Source: JACCTU01 sp963700495 (GTDB taxonomy: Bacteria; Actinomycetota; Thermoleophilia; Gaiellales; Gaiellaceae). From it: 64,000 nt of DNA. The stretch is from the NCBI GenBank assembly GCA_963700495.1, contig CAVOXT010000001.1:1054001-1118000 (forward strand), written 5' to 3'. Each line of letters begins with the position of its first letter. Position 1 is the first letter of the stretch. Shown piece by piece: positions 34,639-43,470 of this stretch. Under the pieces are notes generated by a model. The model was given only the letters and a program-made list of their open reading frames with translations, did no database searches and was not told the DNA's origin. The translations under genes were made by a program, and so were the position numbers.

Positions 34639-36047
34639 ACAAGCACGTCGCGCTCGTCGGGTTCATGGGCGCCGGGAAGTCGACGCTCGGCAAGGCTGTC
34701 GCCGAGCGGCTCGGGCGGCCGTTCGTCGACCTCGACCGCGAGCTCGAGCTGGTGACCGGACAGTCGATCGCGCAGCTCTTCGGCGAAGGCGAGGCGTTCT
34801 TCCGCACGCAGGAGGCGAGGCTGACCGTCGACCGGCTTCACCGGACGCCACCCTCCGTGCTCGCGCTCGGCGGCGGCGCCCTCGGCTCGTCGCAGGTGCG
34901 CTACGCGCTCGGTGAGCGCGCGTTGACCGTGCACGTCGAGGTCGCCGTCGAGGATGCGTGGCGGCGTGTGCGCGGCTCGGGCCGCCCGCTCGCTCAGGAC
35001 GAGCTCGACTTCCGCGTTCTGTTCCAGAAGCGCGCGCCGGTGTACGCGGAGGCGGCGGACGCCGTTGCGGGGGACGTCGACAGCGTCGTGCTCGCCGCGG
35101 CGGCGGTCGACGTCGAGACAGGCTCGCTCACGCGCCTCGGCGAGCTCGCGCCGGAAGGTCCGGCGGCGCTCGTCAGCGACGCGCGCGTCGCGGGGATCCA
35201 CGGAGCCGATGCTCAGGTCGCGCTCGGCGGTCGCGCACTCTCGGTTCACGAGCTTCCCGAGGGCGAGCAGGCGAAGACGATCGAGTCCGTCACGCGGCTC
35301 TGGCAAGAGCTCCGGCTCGAACGCGGCGGCGTGCTCGTCGCGCTCGGGGGAGGCTGCACGACGGACGCGGCGGGCTTCGTCGCCGCGACATACCTGCGCG
35401 GGATCCCGTGGGTGGCGGTGCCGACGTCGCTCGTCGGCCAGGTCGATGCTGCGATCGGCGGCAAGACGGCGATCGACCTGCCGGAGGGCAAGAACCTCGT
35501 CGGCGCCTTTCACTGGCCGGCGCGAACCGTGGTCGACCCGGCGCTTCTGGCGACTCTCCCGGAACGCGAGCGCCGCGAGGGCCTGGCCGAGGTCGTCAAG
35601 ACCGGCCTGCTCGCAGGCGAGTCGATCTGGGAGCTGCCCGACCATGAGCTCGTGCGGCGGTCGGCGGCGTTCAAGAGCGCGCTCTGCCTGCGCGACCCGC
35701 ACGATCGCGCCGAGCGAAACGTGCTGAACCTCGGGCACACGTTCGCGCACGCGCTCGAGGCGGCCGCCGGGTACGAGGGCGTGACGCACGGCGAGGCCGT
35801 CGCGCTCGGGCTGCTCGCGGCGCTCCGGCTCTCGGGCGCGGACACCGCTCCCGTCGAGGAGGTTCTCGCTCCGAAGCCGGTGCGTGTCGACCGCGAACGC
35901 GCGTGGGCCGCGCTCCTGCGTGACAAGAAGGCGGCGAACGGGCGTGTCCGGCTCGTGCTGCTGGAGGCGCCCGGAAAGCCGACCTTCGGGGTCGAGCGGC
36001 CGGAGTCCGAGGTGCGTTCGGCGCTGGACGCGTTGATCGCAGACTAG
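34623..36047 (+). CDS. aroKB: Shikimate kinase / 3-dehydroquinate synthase fusion
   Basis: 474 residues from GTG 34623. Residues 1-165 are shikimate kinase (LVGFMGAGKST P-loop; FVDLDRELE; LALGGGAL). Residues 170-474 are 3-dehydroquinate synthase (PEGEQAKTIESV; LVALGGGCTTDAAGFVAATYLRG; VPTSLVGQVDAAIGGKTAID; the metal ligands in NLGHTFAHALEAAAGY and GVTHGEAVALG). The same kinase-first fusion is known in Thermotoga maritima (AroKB). It supplies pathway steps 2 and 5. Confidence 0.95.
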   Translation: MGSALDKHVALVGFMGAGKSTLGKAVAERLGRPFVDLDRELELVTGQSIAQLFGEGEAFFRTQEARLTVDRLHRTPPSVLALGGGALGSSQVRYALGERALTVHVEVAVEDAWRRVRGSGRPLAQDELDFRVLFQKRAPVYAEAADAVAGDVDSVVLAAAAVDVETGSLTRLGELAPEGPAALVSDARVAGIHGADAQVALGGRALSVHELPEGEQAKTIESVTRLWQELRLERGGVLVALGGGCTTDAAGFVAATYLRGIPWVAVPTSLVGQVDAAIGGKTAIDLPEGKNLVGAFHWPARTVVDPALLATLPERERREGLAEVVKTGLLAGESIWELPDHELVRRSAAFKSALCLRDPHDRAERNVLNLGHTFAHALEAAAGYEGVTHGEAVALGLLAALRLSGADTAPVEEVLAPKPVRVDRERAWAALLRDKKAANGRVRLVLLEAPGKPTFGVERPESEVRSALDALIAD

Positions 36048-36057
36048 ATTCCAGTCG

Positions 36058-36486
36058 ATGCAGATCGCTGTCCTGAACGGCGTGAACCTCGACGTGCTCG
36101 ACCGCCGCGATCCGGCCCTCTACGGGGGCCTCTCCCTCAACGACCTCGAGACGCAGATCTACGCCTGGGCGCGCGAGCTCGACTGCACCGCCCGCTGCCG
36201 GCAGACGAACAGCGAAGGCGAGTACGTCGCGTGGTGCCACGACGCGCTCGACTGGGCGAGCGGCGTGATCGTCAACCCCGGCGCGTGGACGCACTACAGC
36301 TACGCGATCCGCGACGCGCTCGAGCTGCTCAAGGTGCCGATCGTCGAGGTGCACCTCTCGAACCTCGACGAGCGCGAGGAGTGGCGGCGGCATTCCGTGA
36401 TCGCCGAGCTCGCCACCAGGCGGATCATGGGCAAGGGCTTCGAGGGGTACCGTGAGGCGCTCACCTACCTGATGGAGACGATGTGA
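36058..36486 (+). CDS. aroQ: 3-dehydroquinate dehydratase, type II
   Basis: 142 residues. Type II fold motifs: LNGVNLDVLDRRDPALYGG with the catalytic Tyr region, QTNSEGEYVAWCHDA, NPGAWTHYSYAIRDAL (active-site His) and VEVHLSNLDEREEWR. TAGATT overlaps the stop codon of aroKB and lies 7 bases before the ATG. With aroE, aroC and aroKB, four proteins here cover five of the seven shikimate steps; DAHP synthase and EPSP synthase are not in the window. Confidence 0.95.
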   Translation: MQIAVLNGVNLDVLDRRDPALYGGLSLNDLETQIYAWARELDCTARCRQTNSEGEYVAWCHDALDWASGVIVNPGAWTHYSYAIRDALELLKVPIVEVHLSNLDEREEWRRHSVIAELATRRIMGKGFEGYREALTYLMETM

Positions 36487-37517
36487 ACCGCATCGACCGG
36501 CTGCGCCCGCTGCTCGAGGAGCCGCTGCTCGTCACGACGCCCGTGAACGTCCGCTACCTCACGGGCTTCGAGAGCTCGAACGCGGCGCTGCTCGTCGACG
36601 AGACGCGCGCAGTGCTCTTCGCGGACTTCCGGTACGCGGAGGGGGGCCGGAAGGTCGAGGGCGTCGAGTTCGTCGAGGTGGAGCGCGCCCTGATCCGCGG
36701 TGTCGCGGGACGCGTCGAGGGCCGCCTCGGCTTCGAAGCCGCGCACCTCACCTACGCGAACTGGGAGCTCCTGCGCGATGCCGGACTCGACCTCGTTCCA
36801 CGCGGCGGCGCCGTCGAGGAGCTGCGCGTCGTCAAGACCGAGGAGGAGCTCGAGCGGATCAGGCGCGCGGCGTCGATCGCGAACGAGGCGTACGCGCGGG
36901 TCGTGGAGGAGCCCTTCGTCGGGCGCACGGAGCGCGATCTCGCGTACACGTTCGACCGGTTCCTCCACGAGGCCGGTGCGCACGGGCCGTCGTTTCCGAC
37001 CACGGTTGCGTCCGGCCCCAACGCGGCGACGCCGCACGCGCGCTCCGGCGACCGTGTGATCGAGCGCGGCGAGACCGTGATCGTCGACGCGGGCGCGGTC
37101 ATCGACGGCTACGCCTCCGACTGCACGCGCACCTTCGCGACGGGCCCGCTCCCCGACGAGCTCTCGCGTGCGTACGAGGTCGTGCTCGAGGCGCAGCTCG
37201 AGGGCCTCGACGCCGTCGAGCCGGGGACGAGCGGCAAGGACGCCGACGCGGCCGCGCGGCTCGTGATCGACCGCGCCGGGTTCGGCAAGCAGTTCGGCCA
37301 CGGGCTGGGGCACGGCGTCGGACTGCTCGTCCACGAGGCGCCGACGCTGCGACCCGAGTCGCAGGACACGCTGGCCGAGAACCACGTCGTCACGGTCGAG
37401 CCCGGCGTCTACCTGCCCGGCCTCGGAGGCGTCCGGATCGAGGATCTCGTCGTCGTGCGGGAAGGCGAGCCGGTCGTGCTCACCTCCTTCACGAAAGAGC
37501 TCGTGACGGTCGACTAA
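36483..37517 (+). CDS. Xaa-Pro aminopeptidase (M24 family)
   Basis: 344 residues from GTG 36483, coupled to aroQ. A creatinase-type N-terminal domain (VTTPVNVRYLTGFESSNAALLVDE) is followed by the pita-bread catalytic domain with all metal ligands visible: VIVDAGAVIDGYASDCTRTF (two Asp), GHGLGHGVGLLVHE (His), and Glu residues in VTVEPGVYLPGLGGVRIED. PepP/PepQ-type enzymes often precede efp. Releases N-terminal residues next to proline. Confidence 0.92.
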   Translation: MNRIDRLRPLLEEPLLVTTPVNVRYLTGFESSNAALLVDETRAVLFADFRYAEGGRKVEGVEFVEVERALIRGVAGRVEGRLGFEAAHLTYANWELLRDAGLDLVPRGGAVEELRVVKTEEELERIRRAASIANEAYARVVEEPFVGRTERDLAYTFDRFLHEAGAHGPSFPTTVASGPNAATPHARSGDRVIERGETVIVDAGAVIDGYASDCTRTFATGPLPDELSRAYEVVLEAQLEGLDAVEPGTSGKDADAAARLVIDRAGFGKQFGHGLGHGVGLLVHEAPTLRPESQDTLAENHVVTVEPGVYLPGLGGVRIEDLVVVREGEPVVLTSFTKELVTVD

Positions 37518-37529
37518 CCTCTCGTCGCG

Positions 37530-38096
37530 ATGGCGGACGTCGTCTCGACGAACCAGTTCAAGAACGGCATGCACATCGAGGTCGAGGGCGGCACGTGGCG
37601 CATCGTCGAGTTCCAGCACGTCAAGCCGGGCAAGGGCGGTGCGTTCGTGCGCACGAAGCTGAAGTCGCTCGACAGCGGCTCCGTCGTCGACAAGACGTTC
37701 CGCGCCGGCGAGAAGTTCCCGCGCGTCCACACCGAGGTCAAGCAGGTGCAGTACCTGTACGACTCGGGCGACGACGTCGTCTTCATGGACGAGCAGAGCT
37801 ACGAGCAGATCCACCTGACGCACGAGTCCGTCGCCGACGTGATCGACTTCATCGCGCCGTCGAGCTCGGTCCAGATGCTCGTCGTGGACGGCCGCCCGGC
37901 CGGGGTGCAGATGCCGGCGTCGGTCGAGCTCGCGGTGACCGACACGGAGCCGGGCGTGAAGGGCGACACGGTCTCGAACGTGACGAAGCCGGCGACGCTC
38001 GAGACGGGCGCCGTCGTGCAGGTGCCGCTGTTCGTGAACCCGGGCGACAGGATCAAGGTCGACCCTCGCGAGCGGCGATATATCTCCCGCGCGTAG
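37530..38096 (+). CDS. efp: Elongation factor P
   Basis: 188 residues with the three EF-P domains. It relieves ribosome stalling at polyproline. The tip loop is KPGKGGAF, with Lys at position 35 as the possible modified residue; I see no epmA/epmB-like modifier gene in this window. TAACCT overlaps the stop codon of the peptidase gene and lies 9 bases before the ATG. The EP-repeat protein at 24506 alternates Glu and Pro and has no Pro-Pro runs, so it is not an obvious client. Confidence 0.96.
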   Translation: MADVVSTNQFKNGMHIEVEGGTWRIVEFQHVKPGKGGAFVRTKLKSLDSGSVVDKTFRAGEKFPRVHTEVKQVQYLYDSGDDVVFMDEQSYEQIHLTHESVADVIDFIAPSSSVQMLVVDGRPAGVQMPASVELAVTDTEPGVKGDTVSNVTKPATLETGAVVQVPLFVNPGDRIKVDPRERRYISRA

Positions 38097-38099
38097 CTC

Positions 38100-38663
38100 G
38101 TGGGCGAGTTCTTCACGAGCTTCGACGACGCCTGGTCGGACTTCCTCGTGCGCGAGGAGCCGCTCGAGTCGTTCTTCGACGAGTTTCCGGACGATCCGGA
38201 GCTCTTCGCAGAAGAGTGGCTGATCGTGCCGCCGCCGGAGGTGAAGCGAAGGGCGCTGCTTCTGCAGGGCGAGCTCGAGGACGTACCAGGGCTCGTGCTC
38301 AGCCCGCACCACTACCTCCACGTCTCGCTGCCTGGGCTCGACCTCGACGGCCTGTTCGCGCTCGGGCCGTTCGAGCTGGAGTTTCGGCGCGTCAACGTGT
38401 TCCACGACGGGGTCGTCGTCGAGGCCGTTTCCGACCTGCTCGGCGGCGTGAGCGCGCCGCCGACGTTCCTGCCGCACATGACGGTCGCCGTTGTGCAAGG
38501 CGCTCCGGAGGTCGAGCCGGTCCGCTCCGCCGTTCTGCCGCTTCGCGAGACCGTGCTCGGCACCGCGAGCGTGGCCGAGCTCGTCAAGGTTCGGGTGCCG
38601 GCCGGACGGACGACGATGCTCCAGCCCTGGACGGTCGTCGATCGCGTTCCACTCCGGCGATAA
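38100..38663 (+). CDS. 2H phosphoesterase-like (2'-5' RNA ligase superfamily) protein
   Basis: 187 residues from GTG 38100, three bases after the efp stop. An acidic N-terminal part (about 1-50, SFFDEFPDDPELFAEEW) precedes a 2H-type domain in which HVSL (about 75-78) and HMTV (about 129-132) supply the two H-x-S/T motifs expected in the active site. This superfamily cuts or joins 2'-5' or cyclic phosphates in RNA. The substrate is unknown. The stop codon TAA is part of the next gene's -10-like TAAGGT. Confidence 0.7.
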   Translation: MGEFFTSFDDAWSDFLVREEPLESFFDEFPDDPELFAEEWLIVPPPEVKRRALLLQGELEDVPGLVLSPHHYLHVSLPGLDLDGLFALGPFELEFRRVNVFHDGVVVEAVSDLLGGVSAPPTFLPHMTVAVVQGAPEVEPVRSAVLPLRETVLGTASVAELVKVRVPAGRTTMLQPWTVVDRVPLRR

Positions 38664-38673
38664 GGTCCCGCCA

Positions 38674-40485
38674 GTGGCGAAGCTTGCCGACACGACGATC
38701 CGGCTCCTGGGGCAGGAGCCGCTCGCCGGGCGCGTGCCGACGGGCGATCTGCTGCGGCTTGCGGAGATCCTCGACCGCGCCGGGTTCGCCTACCTCGAGA
38801 TCTCCGGCGGCGGCGTCTTCGACAGTGCCGTGCGGCGCGGCGTCGAGAGCCCCTGGGAGCGGATCAGGTCGATCAAGGCCCGCGTGAAGACGCCGCTCGG
38901 GCTGGCGCTCCGCGGCCGCTTCCTCGTCGGCTCGCGGCCCGTCGGCGGCGAGTTCGCCCGCAGGTTCGTGGCGTCGGCGGCCGAGAACGGCATCGACGTC
39001 TTCCGGCTCCACGACCCGCTCAACGACGTCTCGAACCTCCGCGAGGCCGCGGAGGCGATCGAGGAGGCCGAGCGGGAGTTCGAGGCGGGGCTCGTCTACA
39101 GCCCCGGGCCGGCGGGAGACGTCGACACGCTCGTCGAGCAGGCACGCCAGCTCCCCGAGCTCGGCGCCGCCCGCGTGGTCGTGCACGACCCGACGGGCTC
39201 GCTGGGACCGCACGGCGCGGCCGAGCTCGTCCAGCGGGTCGGTGAGGCGAGCGGGCTCCCGGTCGGCGTGTACTGCCAGGGCACGGGCGGCAACGCGATG
39301 GCGGCCGCGCTGGAGGCGATCCGCGTGGGCGCCGACCTCGCGGCGTGTGCTCTCTACCCGGTCGCGCTCGGCGTGCACCGCGTCTCGGGCGAGTCGCTCG
39401 CGCAGGCTCTGGCCGGCCTCGGCTTCGACACCGGTGTCGACGTCGCGGCCCTGTGGGAGGGGTCGGAGCTGGTCGACCAGCACATCGGCGACGAGCCCGT
39501 CACGCCTCTGGCACCCCGGGTCGCCGTTCGCTCTGCCGAGTACGGCCTGCCGGCCGGGCTCGTTGCGGGAATCGACGCGAGCCTGCGCGTCCAGCGCGCG
39601 GGCGACCGGCTCGACGACGTGCTCGGGGAGCTTTCGCGGATCCGGTCCGAGGTCGGCTCGCCGCCGCTCGCGGCCCCGATCGGTCAGATCCTCGGCTCGC
39701 AGGCTCTGATCCACGTGCTCTCGGCGGAGCGCTACCTGATCGTCGTCGACGAGTTGCGCGAGCTCGTCTCCGGCGCGTACGGAACGCCGCCGGGCGAGAT
39801 CGACGCGGGCGTGAAGCGCGCCATCGAGCTCTCGGCAGACGACGTCCCGGCGGAGGATCCGGTCACGCTCGAGGACGTGCGCGAGCAGTCGCAGGGGCTC
39901 GCCTCGAGCGAGGAGGAACTGCTCCTCGTCGGGCTCTTCGGAGACGACGCGGAGGCGCTGCTCCGCTCGATTCGCGGGCGCGCGGGCGGTGACGACTCGC
40001 TCGAGTCCCGCGGGGTCGACCAGACCCGCGCAGAGCGCATCCGCGACATCGTCCGCGTCGTCCAGGAGTCGGGTGTGGGGGAGGTGACGGTCGAGGAGTC
40101 CGGGATGCGCGTCTCGGTCCGGCGCACGCCGGACCCGGCCGCCGCGCCGCCCCCGGCGGCGCCCGCACCCACGGACACGGAGGAGTCGGAGTACGAGCCG
40201 GCGGCGGCGCCCGTCGTCGCCAACGGGTTCGTCCGCGTCGAGGCGCCGATGGTCGGCACCTTCTACCGCGGGTCGCAGCCCGGCTCACCGCCGTTCGTCG
40301 AGGAGGGGGACGCGGTTGCGACGGGGCAGACGCTCTGCATTCTCGAGGCGATGAAGCTGATGAACGAGATCAAGGCGGAGCTCGAGGGAGTCGTCCGGAA
40401 GATCCACGTCCAGAACGCCCAGCCGGTCGAGTTCGGCCAGCTCCTCTTCGAGCTCGAGCCGCTCCCCGGCCGTCCCCTTGTTTAG
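38674..40485 (+). CDS. Carboxyltransferase-like (OadA/PC type) domain without metal site, fused to biotin carboxyl carrier domain
   Basis: 603 residues from GTG 38674. Residues 1-280 align along their length with the TIM barrel of oxaloacetate decarboxylase alpha or pyruvate carboxylase (DTTIR; YLEISGGGVFDSAVRR; GIDVFRLHDPLND), and 280-470 with their helical region. The residues that hold the metal are all replaced: the RDxHQS Asp is Leu (RLLGQE), the carbamylated Lys of KDMxG is His (VVVHDPTG), and HxH is VYCQG. The C-terminus (about 525-603) is a normal BCCP with the biotin Lys in LEAMKLMNE. It overlaps accC by 8 bases. Confidence 0.85.
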   Translation: MAKLADTTIRLLGQEPLAGRVPTGDLLRLAEILDRAGFAYLEISGGGVFDSAVRRGVESPWERIRSIKARVKTPLGLALRGRFLVGSRPVGGEFARRFVASAAENGIDVFRLHDPLNDVSNLREAAEAIEEAEREFEAGLVYSPGPAGDVDTLVEQARQLPELGAARVVVHDPTGSLGPHGAAELVQRVGEASGLPVGVYCQGTGGNAMAAALEAIRVGADLAACALYPVALGVHRVSGESLAQALAGLGFDTGVDVAALWEGSELVDQHIGDEPVTPLAPRVAVRSAEYGLPAGLVAGIDASLRVQRAGDRLDDVLGELSRIRSEVGSPPLAAPIGQILGSQALIHVLSAERYLIVVDELRELVSGAYGTPPGEIDAGVKRAIELSADDVPAEDPVTLEDVREQSQGLASSEEELLLVGLFGDDAEALLRSIRGRAGGDDSLESRGVDQTRAERIRDIVRVVQESGVGEVTVEESGMRVSVRRTPDPAAAPPPAAPAPTDTEESEYEPAAAPVVANGFVRVEAPMVGTFYRGSQPGSPPFVEEGDAVATGQTLCILEAMKLMNEIKAELEGVVRKIHVQNAQPVEFGQLLFELEPLPGRPLV

Positions 40486-41833
40486 GAGAGTCCTCGTCGC
40501 GAACCGCGGTGAGGTCGCGGTCCGGGTGATCCGCGCGCTGCACGAGCTCGAGATCGAGGCCGTCGCCGTCTACTCGACCGCCGACGCCGACTCGATGCAC
40601 GTGCGCATGGCCGACCGAGCCGTCTGCATCGGGCCGCCCGCCGCCGCCGAGAGCTACCTGCGGATCCCGAGCGTCGTCGCGGCCGCGGAGACGACCGGCT
40701 GTGAGGCCGTGCATCCCGGCTGGGGGTTCCTCGCGGAGAACCCGGCGTTCGTGACGGCGTGCGAGGAGAACGACCTCGTCTTCGTCGGCCCGGACGCCGA
40801 CGTCATGGCGCGCATGGCCGACAAGACGGAGGCGAAGGCGGAGCTGCGCGCCGCGGGCGTCCCGCTCGTGCCCGGCACCGAGAGCTCGGCTTCGCTCGAC
40901 GAGGCGCGCCTGGTGGCCGACGAGGTCGGCTACCCGATCCTGCTCAAGGCGAGCGCCGGCGGCGGCGGCAAGGGCATGCGGCTCGTGGGCGGCCCGGCCG
41001 AGCTCGACGACGCGTACGCGAGCGCGTCGGGCGAGGCGCACGCGGCGTTCGGCGACGGCAGCCTCTACGTCGAGAAGGCGGTCAAGCCCGCGCGCCACGT
41101 CGAGATCCAGGTGCTCTGCGACACGCACGGGAACGTGCTCACGCTCGGCGAGCGGGAGTGCTCGATCCAGCGACGTCATCAGAAGCTCGTCGAGGAGTCG
41201 CCGTCGCCCGCACTCGACCCGGACACGCGCGAGGCGATGGAGGAAGTGACGGAACGCGCGTGCCGCGCCGTCGGCTACCGCAATGCGGGCACCTTCGAGT
41301 TCCTGCTCGGTCCCGACCGCAGCTTCTACTTCATCGAGCTGAACTGCCGCCTCCAGGTCGAGCACCCGGTCACGGAGGTCGTCACCGGGATCGACCTCGT
41401 ACGCGAGCAGCTGCGCATCGCCGCCGGGGAGCCGCTGTGGATCACGGGGCGCGCGCCGCGCAACGGCCACGCGATCGAGCTGCGCATCAACGCGGAGGAC
41501 CCTTCGCGCGGCTTCCTACCCGCCCCCGGATTGATCGAGCGGTTCCGCCCGCCGCTCGGCCCGTTCTCCCGGGTCGACACCGCCATCGAGGACGGGACGG
41601 TCGTCCCGCCGTACTACGACTCGCTGATCGCGAAGCTGATCGTCTGGGACGTGGACCGGCCGGGGGCGATCGCACGGGGGCTTCGTGCGCTCGGAGAGCT
41701 GGAGGTTCGCGGAGTCCCGACGACGCGCGAGGCGGCCATCGACATCCTCCGCAGCGAGGAGTTCCAGCGCGGCGACTACTCGACGACCTTCCTCGAGGAG
41801 GCGGGCACACGGCTGCCCGCGCTGAATCGGTGA
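40478..41833 (+). CDS. accC: Biotin carboxylase subunit
   Basis: 451 residues from TTG 40478. ATP-grasp enzyme that carboxylates biotin. Motifs: LVANRGEVAVRVIRA, HPGWGFLAENP, the Gly-rich SAGGGGKGMRL, GERECSIQRRHQKLVEESP, and ELNCRLQVEHPVTEVVTG (normally EMNTRIQVEHPVTE; Thr to Cys is a mild change). Its partner carrier is the fused protein just upstream. No acyl-CoA carboxyltransferase (accA/accD or pccB type) is present in the window, so the true acceptor site must be encoded elsewhere (inference). Confidence 0.95.
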   Translation: MFRRVLVANRGEVAVRVIRALHELEIEAVAVYSTADADSMHVRMADRAVCIGPPAAAESYLRIPSVVAAAETTGCEAVHPGWGFLAENPAFVTACEENDLVFVGPDADVMARMADKTEAKAELRAAGVPLVPGTESSASLDEARLVADEVGYPILLKASAGGGGKGMRLVGGPAELDDAYASASGEAHAAFGDGSLYVEKAVKPARHVEIQVLCDTHGNVLTLGERECSIQRRHQKLVEESPSPALDPDTREAMEEVTERACRAVGYRNAGTFEFLLGPDRSFYFIELNCRLQVEHPVTEVVTGIDLVREQLRIAAGEPLWITGRAPRNGHAIELRINAEDPSRGFLPAPGLIERFRPPLGPFSRVDTAIEDGTVVPPYYDSLIAKLIVWDVDRPGAIARGLRALGELEVRGVPTTREAAIDILRSEEFQRGDYSTTFLEEAGTRLPALNR

Positions 41834-42136
41834 GCGGGCACGAGCTCCCCGGCCCGGGCGGAGCGATCACGATCTCGCCGGCGGTCCTGTCCACAGGTCG
41901 TGATCCAGGCCGCAGAGCTCGCCGACGGCGTCCGCGTGCGCCGCCCGCGGCGAGGGGTCGAGATCGAGGTGGCGGACGGCCACGCACGGGTCGAGCTCGA
42001 GCTGGCGGCCCGCTACGGCGCCGTGCTCCCGGAGCTCGGGCGTGAGGTGCAGCAGCGCGTCGCCGGCGCGCTCGAGGGAATGTGCGGGCTCGTCGTCGAC
42101 GCGGTCGACCTCTCCGTTGAGGAGCTCGAGGACTGA
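41830..42136 (+). CDS. Asp23/Gls24-family protein (one frameshift)
   Basis: GTG 41830 overlaps the accC stop. The first 22 codons (SGHELPGPGGAITISPAVLST) are in one frame and the rest (VVIQAAELADGVRVRR, then VELELAARYGAVLPELGREVQQRVAGALEGMCG) in another; an extra G at about 41897 explains this. Repaired length is 101 residues. Asp23/Gls24 proteins are small envelope-stress or membrane-associated factors and commonly sit between accC or efp and nusB. The stop overlaps nusB by one base. Confidence 0.8.
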
Positions 42137-42528
42137 TGGCGTCAGGCCGCCGCGCCGCGCGCCGGACGGCGCTCTTCCTGCTCTACCAGTGGGACGTCAC
42201 CGGCCGGCCGCTCGCGTCGCTCTACGAGGGCGACGTCGACACTTACGCGCGCTCGCTCGCGGAGGCGGTCGTCGAGCGGGCGGCGGAGCTCGACGAGCGG
42301 ATCACGGACGCGGCGGAGGGCTGGACCGCGGACCGGCTCGGCGCGATCGAACGGAACGTCCTGCGGATCGCCGTCCACGAGCTCGAGTCGGGCGACGTCC
42401 CCGAGCCGGTCGCGATCGACGAGGCCGTCGGACTCGCGAAGCGTTACGCGAGCGACGAGGCCGGCCGCCTCGTCAACGGGATCCTGGGCCGGATCCAGCG
42501 CGACCGCCTCGATACGCTGCGCCCATGA
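42136..42528 (+). CDS. nusB: Transcription antitermination factor NusB
   Basis: 130 residues. An all-helical RNA-binding factor for rRNA antitermination. Typical pattern: RRAARRTALFLLYQWDVTG at the N-terminus, DRLGAIERNVLRIAVHELE in the middle, PVAIDEAVGLAKRYASDEAGRLVNGILGRI at the end. The start overlaps the previous stop (TGATG) and the stop overlaps the next start (ATGA), so it is in the middle of a tightly coupled operon. Confidence 0.95.
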   Translation: MASGRRAARRTALFLLYQWDVTGRPLASLYEGDVDTYARSLAEAVVERAAELDERITDAAEGWTADRLGAIERNVLRIAVHELESGDVPEPVAIDEAVGLAKRYASDEAGRLVNGILGRIQRDRLDTLRP

Positions 42529-42725
42529 CGGCCGAAGAGAGCCTTCAGCGCGCCGAGACCCTGCTCGAGCGGCTCGAGGCGACCCGGGCCCGGCTCGAGG
42601 CGACCGAGGAGCCCGAGGCCGCGCTCGAGATCCTCGGCGAGCTGTCCGAGATCGCACGCGAGGTCGAAGCCGAGATCCAGCGCGCGAAGCGCGAGGCGGA
42701 GGCCGACGCCGATGCGGACCGCTGA
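42525..42725 (+). CDS. 66-residue coiled-coil protein, XseB-like position
   Basis: Entirely helical and charged: SLQRAETLLERLEATRARLEA and LGELSEIAREVEAEIQRAKRE. The size and the place before an isoprenyl diphosphate synthase gene recall exonuclease VII small subunit XseB, but no xseA lies nearby and the XseB core motif is weak. Coupled to nusB by ATGA and overlaps the next gene by 14 bases, so it is almost certainly translated. Function uncertain. Confidence 0.6.
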   Translation: MTAEESLQRAETLLERLEATRARLEATEEPEAALEILGELSEIAREVEAEIQRAKREAEADADADR

Positions 42726-43470
42726 GGAGCTGCGCGCGCTCGTCGAGGACTCGCTCGCCGAGCTGACGCCGAGCGCCCCGGCCGGGCTCGAGGAGGCGTT
42801 CCGCTACGCGCTCGACGGCGGGGGCAAGCGGATTCGCCCGGTGCTCTGTCTCGCGGTCGGCGAGGCTCTCGGCGGCGACGCGGACGACCTGCTGCCCGCT
42901 GCGTGCGCGCTCGAGCTCGTCCACTCGTTCTCGCTCGTCCACGACGACCTGCCGGCGCTGGACGACGACGAGACGCGTCGCGGCCGGCCGAGCTCGTGGG
43001 CGCAGTTCGGCGAGGCGGTCGCGATCCTCGCGGGCGACGCGCTCCTCGCGGAGGCGTTCCGGCTCGCGCTGAGCTACGACACGCCGGCGGTAGCACGCGT
43101 GCTCGCCGACGCGACGCTCGGAATGATCGGCGGCCAGTACCTCGACGTCACGGGCGGCACCGACGACCTCGCAGCGCTCAACCGCCTCAAGACTGGGCGG
43201 CTCTTCGAGGCGTCCGTTCTCGTCCCGCTGGCAGTTTGTGGCTCAGAGCCACAAACTTGGCCGACGTTCGCCCAGGCGGTCGGTGCGCTGTTCCAGCTCG
43301 TCGACGATCTGCTCGACGGCGACGGCTCCGTCGCTGCGTACGGCATCGGGGAGACGCGCATGCAGGCCGATCGAGCGGCCGACCGGGCTCTTGCTGCGCT
43401 CGCCGAGCTCGAATGCGACACGACCGTCCTTCGGAGCCTCGTCGAGAGCCTCGCCAGTCGCACTGCGTGA
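42712..43470 (+). CDS. Isoprenyl diphosphate synthase (FPP/GGPP-type)
   Basis: 252 residues, short for the family (usually 290 or more). The first aspartate-rich motif is DDLPALDDDETRRGRPSSW, followed by GGQYLDVTGG and LKTGRLFEAS, and the second motif is FQLVDDLLDGDG. Between LKTGR and the second motif a 25-base palindrome has been inserted in frame and codes for CGSEPQT, where helical sequence would be expected. A second copy of the palindrome covers the stop codon. The C-terminus after the second motif is trimmed. Probably makes the allylic diphosphate precursor for menaquinone or carrier lipids. Confidence 0.85.
   Translation: MRTAEELRALVEDSLAELTPSAPAGLEEAFRYALDGGGKRIRPVLCLAVGEALGGDADDLLPAACALELVHSFSLVHDDLPALDDDETRRGRPSSWAQFGEAVAILAGDALLAEAFRLALSYDTPAVARVLADATLGMIGGQYLDVTGGTDDLAALNRLKTGRLFEASVLVPLAVCGSEPQTWPTFAQAVGALFQLVDDLLDGDGSVAAYGIGETRMQADRAADRALAALAELECDTTVLRSLVESLASRTA
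43233..43257. repeat. 25-base palindromic element, copy 1 (inside a gene)
   Basis: Arms AGTTTGTGGCTC and GAGCCACAAACT around one centre base (A). It is perfect over 12 pairs and AT-richer than its surroundings. It lies in frame within the isoprenyl diphosphate synthase gene. A nearly identical copy follows at 43470. Confidence 0.9.

Noticed and set aside
36465..38693. 742-codon open frame on minus
   Set aside because: Antisense to the M24 peptidase, efp and the 2H-like gene; no recognisable motif.
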